64,000 nucleotides of DNA from Neobacillus niacini (lineage in GTDB: Bacteria; Bacillota; Bacilli; Bacillales; Cytobacillaceae). The DNA is taken from contig NZ_JACWFG010000007.1 in assembly GCF_019749295.1 (NCBI RefSeq), forward strand, positions 16,365 through 80,364, written 5' to 3'. Of this stretch, positions 57,188 through 64,000 are shown piece by piece. How positions within the stretch are numbered: the stretch's first letter is position 1; each line of letters opens with the position of its first letter. Position numbers and translations under genes: made by a program. The notes beneath the pieces were generated by a model. That model was not told the DNA's origin. It did no database searches and saw only the letters and a list, made by a program, of their open reading frames with translations.

Positions 57188-57905
57188 TATGCTGGATATT
57201 GTTATAAATCTATATAAATACAAATTAAAGGCGTATAAACAAGTATTTATGTCGCTCATTTTTATCCAGTTATTAGCGGTACTTTTCTCTTTTAATGGCG
57301 TTGGCATGATGGGCTCAAGCACTGAAAGTATTGAAATCGATGTTCAGTTTTATTCCGCTGATCTGGTTATTACTTTTACTATATTATGGGCCTTTATTAC
57401 AGCGATATTGATTACAACATCTGCTTATAAAAATGATGATTTTGCATTTGTAACCAATCGATTAAGCAGTAATCTTTCAAACATGGTATTTTTACTAACA
57501 GCCAGTATCGTTGGGGGAATCACAGCGATGCTATCAACCTCATTGATGAAAATTATCATGTACCTATTTGGCGGACATGGGCATATTGCTGCTAATCTTT
57601 CACTATCAGAAGTAGTACTTGGATACAGTTCAACGATTCTCTACATCTTACTTTTTTCCGGACTCGGGTACTTTATTGGAACACTTGTACAGGTAAGCAG
57701 AATATTTGTGGCAGTAATCCCAGGAATTTTTATCGGAGCGGGAATCCTTGGTGCGGGAAGCAGGGGCTTTGAATGGGTGAAGAGCATCTATCAATTTATA
57801 TTTACCGAACCATCCATTTTATTATTTGTTCTAAAAGTACTTGTAATAGTTGGATTGCTCTTTACTGGTTCTATTGCATTGTCAAATAGAATGGAGGTGC
57901 GGTAA
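57165..57905 (+). CDS. ABC transporter membrane protein, YtrA-operon type
   Basis: A 246-residue protein with six hydrophobic segments (about 25-45, 65-85, 100-125, 140-165, 172-192, 215-237) that begins inside the end of the ATPase gene. ATG 57165 or 57168 follow AAAGGGGGA. It has no recognised family name but its place after a YtrB-like ATPase makes it the exporter's membrane subunit. Its stop overlaps the start of the next gene. Confidence 0.75.
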   Translation: MMSLVKTSMLDIVINLYKYKLKAYKQVFMSLIFIQLLAVLFSFNGVGMMGSSTESIEIDVQFYSADLVITFTILWAFITAILITTSAYKNDDFAFVTNRLSSNLSNMVFLLTASIVGGITAMLSTSLMKIIMYLFGGHGHIAANLSLSEVVLGYSSTILYILLFSGLGYFIGTLVQVSRIFVAVIPGIFIGAGILGAGSRGFEWVKSIYQFIFTEPSILLFVLKVLVIVGLLFTGSIALSNRMEVR

Positions 57906-58606
57906 TGACTTTTGTAATGCCTTTTCTTATAATTTTGATGATTATCTATGCATTTATAAGAGTTATGAACAGTGGCAGGATGAAAAAAAGGATCCTGGGA
58001 AGTCGTTTACGTTGGATGCTGGGCGGCTATGCTGCTATACTCCTTATTTGTACAGGTGTGAGTCCCTTACTTCCTGATAATAAAGAAATAAACTACAAAA
58101 TCCTAAATGATACCCAAGACTTGGATAAAGAAAGCACAGAGTTATATGAAGCAGCGAGTGAGGGAAATATCGATAGTATAGACAATAAATTCATCAATAA
58201 GAAATGGAGTCTCGATTACGTGGGGCAGAAGCTTGCAATTGCAACCGAAAACGATGAGCTTATTAGTACCGCGATAATTGTGGAGAGAAAAACCACGAAT
58301 GATGGGAAAATTGAAGCAGTACACTACAAAACACGATCGGGCGTAAATAACATGGAAATAACGGAGCTAGAAAACCCTCTTCGCATAGAACTAAATGAAA
58401 ATACATTAACAATCATGAATCCAGAAAAAGTACAACTCAAATTCTCCCAATTTCAGCAGGCATTCACAGTCAACCAATTCACAGGAGAAAAACCCTTCAG
58501 CCGAGCCACCCATTTTTATGGTGGAACCAGCATCCTTTACCTAAAAATACCTAAAGACCTTGAACTGGTTGATAAATCCGGAATAAATTATCAATTTATT
58601 GAATAA
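57905..58606 (+). CDS. Membrane-anchored protein of the GntR/ABC operon, function unknown
   Basis: A 233-residue protein with two N-terminal membrane segments (about 4-20 and 38-55) and an extracytoplasmic domain of about 170 residues, rich in beta strands and polar residues. ATG 57905 overlaps the previous stop. No domain recognised. In B. subtilis the ytr operon also carries extra membrane proteins. It may be the accessory sensor or binding component. Confidence 0.65.
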   Translation: MTFVMPFLIILMIIYAFIRVMNSGRMKKRILGSRLRWMLGGYAAILLICTGVSPLLPDNKEINYKILNDTQDLDKESTELYEAASEGNIDSIDNKFINKKWSLDYVGQKLAIATENDELISTAIIVERKTTNDGKIEAVHYKTRSGVNNMEITELENPLRIELNENTLTIMNPEKVQLKFSQFQQAFTVNQFTGEKPFSRATHFYGGTSILYLKIPKDLELVDKSGINYQFIE

Positions 58607-58623
58607 TTACGGTGCCAATTTAC

Positions 58624-58671
58624 GGTGCCTGTCACCGCTCGTGGACACTGTCCACCTGAGGCGGACAGTGT
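58624..58671. repeat. Dispersed palindromic repeat, copy B
   Basis: GGTGCCTGTCACCGCTC, then GTGGACACTGTCCAC, then GGCGGACAGTG: the same modules as copy A (23434) but with only the first arm of the GGTGCC repeat. A shorter GGTGCC stub lies just before it at 58611. Confidence 0.75.
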
Positions 58672-58700
58672 TTCGTGGCAAAAAACATTGTAAACGCTAG

Positions 58701-58733
58701 AGTATCTTCATAATTGAAGGTACTTTTTTATTT
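58701..58733 (+). terminator. Rho-independent terminator
   Basis: Stem AGTATCTTCA / TGAAGGTACT (58701-58710 with 58715-58724, one mismatch) with a TTTTTTATTT tail, downstream of the GntR/ABC operon. Confidence 0.7.
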
Positions 58734-58853
58734 GTTCTGAAGGGCGCAGCAGTCATAGATGGTTTTATCGAAGGGGTATAATTGTTTGGTTTGAGAAGGG
58801 GGGAAGTTGTGAAAAATGATGAGGAGATTTTTTTATGAGGGAGGTTGGTTGAA

Positions 58854-60143
58854 GTGATTCAGAGATTTCTATTGCTGATAAAAAGTAGTTTTTGGATGAC
58901 ACCTGGTTTGTATTGTGTATTTTCAATGCTTTTGGCAATCTCTGTGATAACGATCGATACAACATTTTATCAACAATTCGAACATACTATTCCAACTATC
59001 TTTCTTACTAGTGTAGAACTTGCACAAACTATTTTAGGAGTTATTGCAGGTTCGCTTTTAACCATGACGACAATAACCTTTTCAACGATTATGGTTGTTC
59101 TAACTACATATTCCTCTCAATTTTCACCTAGAACATTACGTAATTTTGTTACCAGCAAGATTACCATGCGGGTGTTAGGGGTATTTATGGGAGGTTTCGT
59201 ATATTCCATTTTTTCTCTTCTATTTATGAAAAGTACTATGGACCATCCTGTTATATCATCCGGTGTAGGAGTCATTTTTGCTTTGGTATGTTTAGGTTAT
59301 TTTGCTTATTTTATACATCATGTTGCTACTTATATACAAGTTACTAATTTGATTGATCTTTTAACCAAAGATGTATTGGAAATAGTTCAAACAAAGCTTG
59401 AATTAGTGAAAAATGAAGAGCATGTTTCAATTGTAAAGACTCCATATCAAAAGCCGCCGCAATACAAAATAAAAACTAATCTTTATAGTAATAACTATGG
59501 GTATCTTCAATTATTGGATTATAATGAGATGTTACGATTAGCCATTGAAAATGATCATATTATTGAGATAAACCAAAACATTGGCCAGTTTATTACGGAA
59601 AATACAAATATCTTAACGGTTTATCATCATGGAGAAAATTTAAATGTAGATTATCATCCTTTTATTACAGTCGGAAGTGATAGAACAACGATGCAGGATG
59701 AAGAAATGGCTTTGAAAAAAATAGTAGAAATTACCTTAAGGGCTATTTCACCTGCCATTAATGATCCGAACACGGCGATTGATTGTATCCATCATCTCGG
59801 ATTAGCATTAGGTAAGGTATGTAATTTGGATGGAAATTACATTATATTTAAGGATGAACATGGATTGGAAAGAGTCATATTACCTCAAAGAAGATTTCAT
59901 GAGATTTTATATACAACCTTTTACCAGATTATCCACTATGGAAGAGAAGATATATCTGTCATACTGGCAATCTTTGATGCATTAATCATGATAGTCGAAA
60001 ACAACAGAAAAAAAATCAAAAACATCGTATGGGGATTCAGTAATTACATACTCGAAGGAATAAATCTAGATCAACTAAAACAACTAGACCGAATAAATTT
60101 ACAAGATAAACTAGCAATACTAAAATCACTCAGTGAAAATTAA
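58854..60143 (+). CDS. DUF2254 membrane protein
   Basis: A 429-residue protein. GTG 58854 has AGGGAGG nine bases upstream; a longer TTG start touches that site. Four membrane segments lie in the first 170 residues (about 14-35, 50-75, 100-125, 130-155), with TFSTIMVVLTTYSSQFSPRTLRNF between segments 2 and 3, the signature of DUF2254. The cytoplasmic C-terminal half contains ISPAINDPNTAIDCIHHLG, the second signature. Role unknown. Flanked by two copies of the dispersed repeat. Confidence 0.85.
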   Translation: MIQRFLLLIKSSFWMTPGLYCVFSMLLAISVITIDTTFYQQFEHTIPTIFLTSVELAQTILGVIAGSLLTMTTITFSTIMVVLTTYSSQFSPRTLRNFVTSKITMRVLGVFMGGFVYSIFSLLFMKSTMDHPVISSGVGVIFALVCLGYFAYFIHHVATYIQVTNLIDLLTKDVLEIVQTKLELVKNEEHVSIVKTPYQKPPQYKIKTNLYSNNYGYLQLLDYNEMLRLAIENDHIIEINQNIGQFITENTNILTVYHHGENLNVDYHPFITVGSDRTTMQDEEMALKKIVEITLRAISPAINDPNTAIDCIHHLGLALGKVCNLDGNYIIFKDEHGLERVILPQRRFHEILYTTFYQIIHYGREDISVILAIFDALIMIVENNRKKIKNIVWGFSNYILEGINLDQLKQLDRINLQDKLAILKSLSEN

Positions 60144-60204
60144 ATTAGTGATGTCTAAATAAAAAATGATAAAATATTAGAATCGAAATTATAGAATAGT
60201 AAAA

Positions 60205-60256
60205 ACAGCGGTGACAGGCACCGCTCGTGGACACTGTCCGTGTGGAATGGACAATG
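60205..60256. repeat. Dispersed palindromic repeat, copy C
   Basis: ACAGCGGTGACAGGCACCGCTC followed by GTGGACACTGTCC and a GGAATGGACAATG module, related to copies A and B but with the opposite arm of the GGTGCC repeat retained and a degenerate 3' module. Confidence 0.7.
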
Positions 60257-60330
60257 TTGATTTTCAGGCTGTCTGTCGTGTCTGTTGCCAATAATCTATA
60301 TAAAAGATACCTTGGAGAGGAGCGGGACAT

Positions 60331-63300
60331 TTGAATATTACTTTAAGTCAAAAACGTATTAAAGAAATGTGTGGAACAGTCTCCTTTAAACGAGGAGATT
60401 CTTTTTATAGAGCAGGTAAAGTGTTTTTTGATGATTATAGTCCAGAGCATTGTGAGGCGACGGTTAAAGGGACAGAGGATTTCTATGTCACAATAGATAT
60501 AGAAGAAAGTGGAGATCTACGAACATCGTGCAGTTGTCCAACCCTCGCTTCTGTTAGAACGGATTGTCAGCATATTGCAGCAGTTTTACTAGCTGTTTAT
60601 GATTATCAGCAGCAAGGAACTACCCCAATTGTGGTAAGTGATGTTGACTCTTCAACTAAACAGGCGCTGACCACTGGATTAATCAACCTTTTCAGTGATC
60701 AGCCTAAACGAAAAAGCGGACATCAGCTTCATTTTGAGAATAGACAGGTCCTTGAAGCGAATTTTCTTTGTACACCAGTTGATATCGGAAATTACCGCAT
60801 CCTATTAGGAGTAAAATTGGAGATTGGACACGTTAAAGTAAATAATATCCGCCAGTTCTTATCCAATATTATAGAAGGAAAGCAAAGTGTTCTTTCCGAA
60901 ACTTTTACCTTTGATTCTAATCAGCATTGCTTTCAAAAAGAGACGGATAATGTCATTCAACAACTATCCCAGGTGCTGCAGGATGAAAAAATGTATGTTA
61001 GCACCATAACAAACAATTTTGATGAACTGTACAGCCCTGATCAGTTACTCATACCGCCATCCTCTTGGGAAAGGTTGCTTTCGTTATTAGTAAAGGCGCC
61101 ATTTGTGAAAGTTGAGAATAAAGGGGTAACATTTGAAGGCTTGGTGTTATCGGAAAAAATCCTGCCCCTAAAGTTTGTATTTGGGCCATCAGCAGGCAGG
61201 GGCTATCATTTGAGGATTAAAGGGTTAGATCATTTAACCATACTAGATTCTTATCACTTTGTTCTATATAAGGGCAAGTTTATTCGGCTTGAAGAAACAG
61301 ATTGCAAACGATTAGCAGACCTCGATGAACTGTTAAAGGCTTCGAAAACAAATCAAATAGAGATTCCACATGAGCAAATTGATTATTTCATAGAAACTGT
61401 GGTCCCTGGATTAAAGAAGCTTGGTGAGGTTGAATTGCCTCAAAATTTAACGAATACCTACAGGAGAGAGCCTTTAGCTGCAAAACTTTATTTAGATAGG
61501 TTGAAAAACCGTCTGTTAGCTGGATTGGAGTTTCAATATGGAAATATCGTGATCAACCCATTAGAAGACCGTGACGTGAAGACGGGCACCATACTAATCA
61601 GGGACGAAGAAAAGGAAAATCAAATCATTCAATTGATGGAAGAGAGCTCCTTTGCTCGTACGGACAGCGGCTATTACTTGCATAATGAAGAGTTGGAGTA
61701 TGAGTTTTTATATCATGTTGTTCCGAAACTGCAAAAGCTTGTACAAATTTATGCAACAACGGCAGTCAGGAACCGGATTTTTAAAGAAAATGCTATCCCA
61801 AAGATTAGAATAAAGGTTAAAAAAGAGCGGACCAATTGGCTGGAATTTAAATTTGATATGGATGGAATTCCGGAGAGACAGATAAAAGAAGTGTTAGCTG
61901 CACTTCAGGAAAAAAGGAAATATTATCGTTTGCGGAACGGTGCGCTGCTCTCGTTGGAGACGAGAGAATTTGAAGAAATTCAACGCTTTCTAAAAGCAGC
62001 ACCTGTCCAGGCGGAGGATCTTGAAGCAGGGTTGAATGTTCCAATTGTTCGGGGTTTAAAATTGCTGGATTCTGTTGAAGACAGCTCAACATTTACACTT
62101 GAGGAGTCGTTCCGTCAGTTTTTGGATACCATCTATCATCCAAGTACTATGCAGTTCGAGGTACCAGAAGTAGTTGAGCCGATTTTAAGAGGCTATCAAG
62201 TCCAGGGTTACAAATGGTTGAAAACTCTGGCTAGTTATGGATTTGGAGGAATTCTTGCAGATGATATGGGATTGGGAAAAACAATTCAAAGTATTGCCTA
62301 TATCCTTTCAGAGCTTCCGAACGTTCGTAATAAACGGCACCCGGTTCTAATCGTTTGTCCAGCCTCATTAACCTATAACTGGCTTAGTGAAATCCATAAA
62401 TTTGCTCCAGGAGTACATGCAGTTATATTAGATGGAACTAAAACAGAGCGGACAGCTAAACAAAAACAAATATTAGATACAGATGTTGCAATAACCTCAT
62501 ATCCTTTGTTGCGTAAGGATATTTTGTGGTACGAGAAGCAAACCTTTCATACCGTGTTTTTTGACGAAGCCCAGGCTTTTAAAAATCCTATAACGCAGAC
62601 AGCAAGAGCAGTTAAGAAAATACAGTCAGATTACCGTTTTGCGCTGACTGGGACTCCAGTAGAAAATTCTTCAGAAGAGCTTTGGTCCATTTTTCATGTC
62701 GTATTTCCTGAACTATTCCAAGGGCTTAAGGATTATAGTCACTTAACGAGAAAGCAGATTGCAAGAAGAGTCCGTCCATTTTTACTTAGAAGGTTGAAGG
62801 AAGATGTTCTAACAGAGCTTCCTGAGAAAATTGAATCTGTTGACTTAGTAGAATTACTACCAGAACAGAAGAAGCTATATGGAGCTTATTTAGCGAAGCT
62901 TAGACATGACACGCTGAAACATTTAGATAAGGACACACTTCGGAAAAATAAAATAAGAATCCTCGCTGGATTAACAAGGCTGCGGCAAATCTGTTGTCAT
63001 CCAGGTTTATTTGTAGACGGGTACAAGGGAAGTTCTGCAAAATTCGAACAATTGCTTAGGATTATTGAGGAAGCAAAGCTTGCGGGAAGAAGAGTGTTGA
63101 TCTTTTCCCAATTCACAAAGATGCTCCAGCTAATCGGGAGAGAAATGGCTGTTCAAGGAATGCCTTTCTTCTATCTTGATGGACAAACCCCGTCGGAAGA
63201 GCGTCTGGAGCTTACAAATCGATTTAATGCAGGGGAACGTGACTTGTTTCTTATTTCCTTAAAGGCAGGAGGAACGGGTCTGAACTTAACGGGTGCGGAC

Positions 63301-63546
63301 ACGGTTGTCCTTTATGATCTATGGTGGAATCCAGCGGTTGAAGAACAAGCGGCAGACCGAGCACATCGGATGGGGCAGACAAATATTGTGCAAGTCATCA
63401 AGTTGGTTGCCCGAGGCACTATTGAAGAAAAAATGAATGAACTGCAGGAAAAAAAGAGAGAATTAATTGAGGAAATAATCGATTCAAAAGATAAAGGAAG
63501 TTCTTCTTTAACTGAAGAAGATATTCGAGAGATATTGATGATATAA
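60331..63546 (+). CDS. SWIM zinc finger / SNF2-family helicase
   Basis: A 1071-residue protein with TTG start 60331 (GGAGAGGAG upstream). Order of domains: a SWIM zinc finger (CSC...CQH: Cys67, Cys69, Cys79, His81), the bacterial SNF2-associated region (about 150-560), SNF2 ATPase (Walker A DDMGLGKT near residue 645, Walker B FFDEAQ near 743, motif III ALTGTPVENS), and helicase C (LIFSQFTKML, ISLKAGGTGLNLTGADTVVLYDLWWNPAVEEQAADRAHRMGQ). This is the full-length YwqA/Rad54-like bacterial layout. It is a DNA translocase by family; its role in the cell is not settled. It lies just before the rRNA operon. Confidence 0.9.
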   Translation: MNITLSQKRIKEMCGTVSFKRGDSFYRAGKVFFDDYSPEHCEATVKGTEDFYVTIDIEESGDLRTSCSCPTLASVRTDCQHIAAVLLAVYDYQQQGTTPIVVSDVDSSTKQALTTGLINLFSDQPKRKSGHQLHFENRQVLEANFLCTPVDIGNYRILLGVKLEIGHVKVNNIRQFLSNIIEGKQSVLSETFTFDSNQHCFQKETDNVIQQLSQVLQDEKMYVSTITNNFDELYSPDQLLIPPSSWERLLSLLVKAPFVKVENKGVTFEGLVLSEKILPLKFVFGPSAGRGYHLRIKGLDHLTILDSYHFVLYKGKFIRLEETDCKRLADLDELLKASKTNQIEIPHEQIDYFIETVVPGLKKLGEVELPQNLTNTYRREPLAAKLYLDRLKNRLLAGLEFQYGNIVINPLEDRDVKTGTILIRDEEKENQIIQLMEESSFARTDSGYYLHNEELEYEFLYHVVPKLQKLVQIYATTAVRNRIFKENAIPKIRIKVKKERTNWLEFKFDMDGIPERQIKEVLAALQEKRKYYRLRNGALLSLETREFEEIQRFLKAAPVQAEDLEAGLNVPIVRGLKLLDSVEDSSTFTLEESFRQFLDTIYHPSTMQFEVPEVVEPILRGYQVQGYKWLKTLASYGFGGILADDMGLGKTIQSIAYILSELPNVRNKRHPVLIVCPASLTYNWLSEIHKFAPGVHAVILDGTKTERTAKQKQILDTDVAITSYPLLRKDILWYEKQTFHTVFFDEAQAFKNPITQTARAVKKIQSDYRFALTGTPVENSSEELWSIFHVVFPELFQGLKDYSHLTRKQIARRVRPFLLRRLKEDVLTELPEKIESVDLVELLPEQKKLYGAYLAKLRHDTLKHLDKDTLRKNKIRILAGLTRLRQICCHPGLFVDGYKGSSAKFEQLLRIIEEAKLAGRRVLIFSQFTKMLQLIGREMAVQGMPFFYLDGQTPSEERLELTNRFNAGERDLFLISLKAGGTGLNLTGADTVVLYDLWWNPAVEEQAADRAHRMGQTNIVQVIKLVARGTIEEKMNELQEKKRELIEEIIDSKDKGSSSLTEEDIREILMI

Positions 63547-63577
63547 GGAAATGTCTACATGATTAATGTATTGTAAC

Positions 63578-63642
63578 TAATCAAACGTTTGATTAAATTG
63601 AATTAATAACTTTTATAAAAAATTAATCAAACGTTTGATTAA
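63578..63642. promoter_or_regulatory. Two near-identical palindromic operators
   Basis: TAATCAAACGTTTGATTA (63578-63595) and TTAATCAAACGTTTGATTAA (63623-63642) are perfect palindromes with centres 46 bases apart. The first sits in the spacer of a weak promoter-like pair, TTGTAA (63571-63576) and TAAATT (63594-63599). They look like sites for a dimeric regulator (TetR or LacI type), but no regulator or target gene is present before the rRNA promoters. Confidence 0.6.
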
Positions 63643-63689
63643 ACAGGCAGGAGTCCGTATATACTTAAATTTAAATTGCAAAAAAGGTA

Positions 63690-63718
63690 TTGACTCATTC
63701 TTTATATAATAGTAATAT
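63690..63718 (+). promoter_or_regulatory. rRNA operon promoter 1
   Basis: TTGACT (63690-63695), 17-base spacer, TAATAT (63713-63718). Confidence 0.6.
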
Positions 63719-63783
63719 AGTAATTCCCGATAGGGGACATTCATTTAAAAAGAATGTTAACGAAATGTATGTTAAAAAAAGTA

Positions 63784-63812
63784 TTGACTTTATTATTGAA
63801 ATAAAGTAAAAT
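63784..63812 (+). promoter_or_regulatory. rRNA operon promoter 2
   Basis: TTGACT (63784-63789), 17-base spacer, TAAAAT (63807-63812), about 94 bases after promoter 1. Confidence 0.65.
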
Positions 63813-63855
63813 AATTTTTGTTGTTAATTACGAAATGATTTTTTTAAAAAAGTGA

Positions 63856-63885
63856 TTGACACGAAACGATAGGAAATGTTACAAT
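63856..63885 (+). promoter_or_regulatory. rRNA operon promoter 3
   Basis: TTGACA (63856-63861), 18-base spacer, TACAAT (63880-63885), immediately before the leader; the closest to consensus of the three. Confidence 0.75.
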
Positions 63886-63891
63886 GAATCC

Positions 63892-64000
63892 TGTTGTTAA
63901 AACATTGCTCTTTGAAAACTAAACAAACAGTAACGTCAACAAACAATTTTTTAACTTTCTATAAAAGTTAAGCCAACGTAACAAATGAGCTATATCAACT
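63892..64000 (+). other. rRNA operon leader with boxA-like antitermination element
   Basis: TGCTCTTTGAAAACTAAACA (from 63906) is the boxA-type element seen in the leaders of Bacillus rRNA operons, just upstream of 16S. The 16S gene itself has not begun by position 64000. Confidence 0.8.

Overview
The window comes from a low-GC Gram-positive of the Bacillaceae. Signs of this are AGGAGG-type ribosome binding sites, frequent TTG/GTG starts, CcpA-type cre sites, AraR-type boxes, TatA/TatC partnered with a phosphatase, and a Bacillus-type rRNA leader at the right edge. Many genes are close relatives of Bacillus subtilis or Geobacillus proteins. The species cannot be named from the sequence alone.

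Layout. (1) 1-2.7 kb is a worn region: the tail of a GntR/UTRA regulator, a short-chain dehydrogenase broken by a one-base slip in an A-run, a small Pro/Tyr-rich ORF, and a scar where an acetyltransferase remnant and a 5'-truncated DUF4230 gene abut. A four-copy 52-bp tandem repeat follows. (2) 2.7-5.2 kb holds a membrane protein with a PstS-like domain plus a Gfo/Idh/MocA oxidoreductase. (3) 5.4-14.4 kb holds an RbsA/RbsC-type importer with methylthioribose kinase (mtnK) and methylthioribose-1-P isomerase (mtnA), then a separate polar amino acid ABC operon, then a class II aldolase. Together these suggest salvage of methylthioribose or 5-deoxyribose through an aldolase shunt. (4) 14.4-19.5 kb holds assorted single genes (MBL hydrolase, MFS pump, AraC/GyrI regulator, TraB-like protein, histidine phosphatase). 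(5) 19.8-23.4 kb is a three-gene operon of an uncharacterised membrane transporter, an AllC-type carbamoylase and an M20 amidohydrolase, preceded by a perfect cre match.

(6) 23.6-51.8 kb is a large arabinan/arabino-oligosaccharide island: YesL-like protein, HAD phosphatase, GH27 (probably beta-L-arabinopyranosidase), divergent araR, oligosaccharide importer (abnEFJ-like), membrane-anchored endo-arabinanase (GH43), GH127 beta-L-arabinofuranosidase, araB-araD-araA, two GH51 arabinofuranosidases flanking a small Cys-rich protein, aldose epimerase, araM, a GH43 pair, a MATE exporter, an aldo/keto reductase, an MBL protein and intracellular AbnB-type arabinanase. AraR boxes and cre sites lie before the importer and before araB, so polymer cleavage, uptake, intracellular trimming and conversion to xylulose-5-P look co-regulated. 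No importer ATPase is encoded, so a shared MsmX-type ATPase is expected.

(7) 51.8-54.6 kb (minus strand) is a phoX - small CxxC protein - tatA - tatC operon with PhoP-like TTTACA repeats, resembling the B. subtilis phoD-tatAd-tatCd arrangement. (8) 54.9-63.5 kb holds a catechol-dioxygenase-like VOC protein, a YtrA-type GntR/ABC operon with its palindromic operator, a DUF2254 membrane protein and a SWIM-SNF2 helicase. (9) 63.55-64.0 kb carries two near-identical palindromes, three tandem promoters and the leader of an rRNA operon whose 16S gene lies beyond the window. Three copies of a dispersed palindromic repeat (about 23.44, 58.62 and 60.21 kb) sit between genes.
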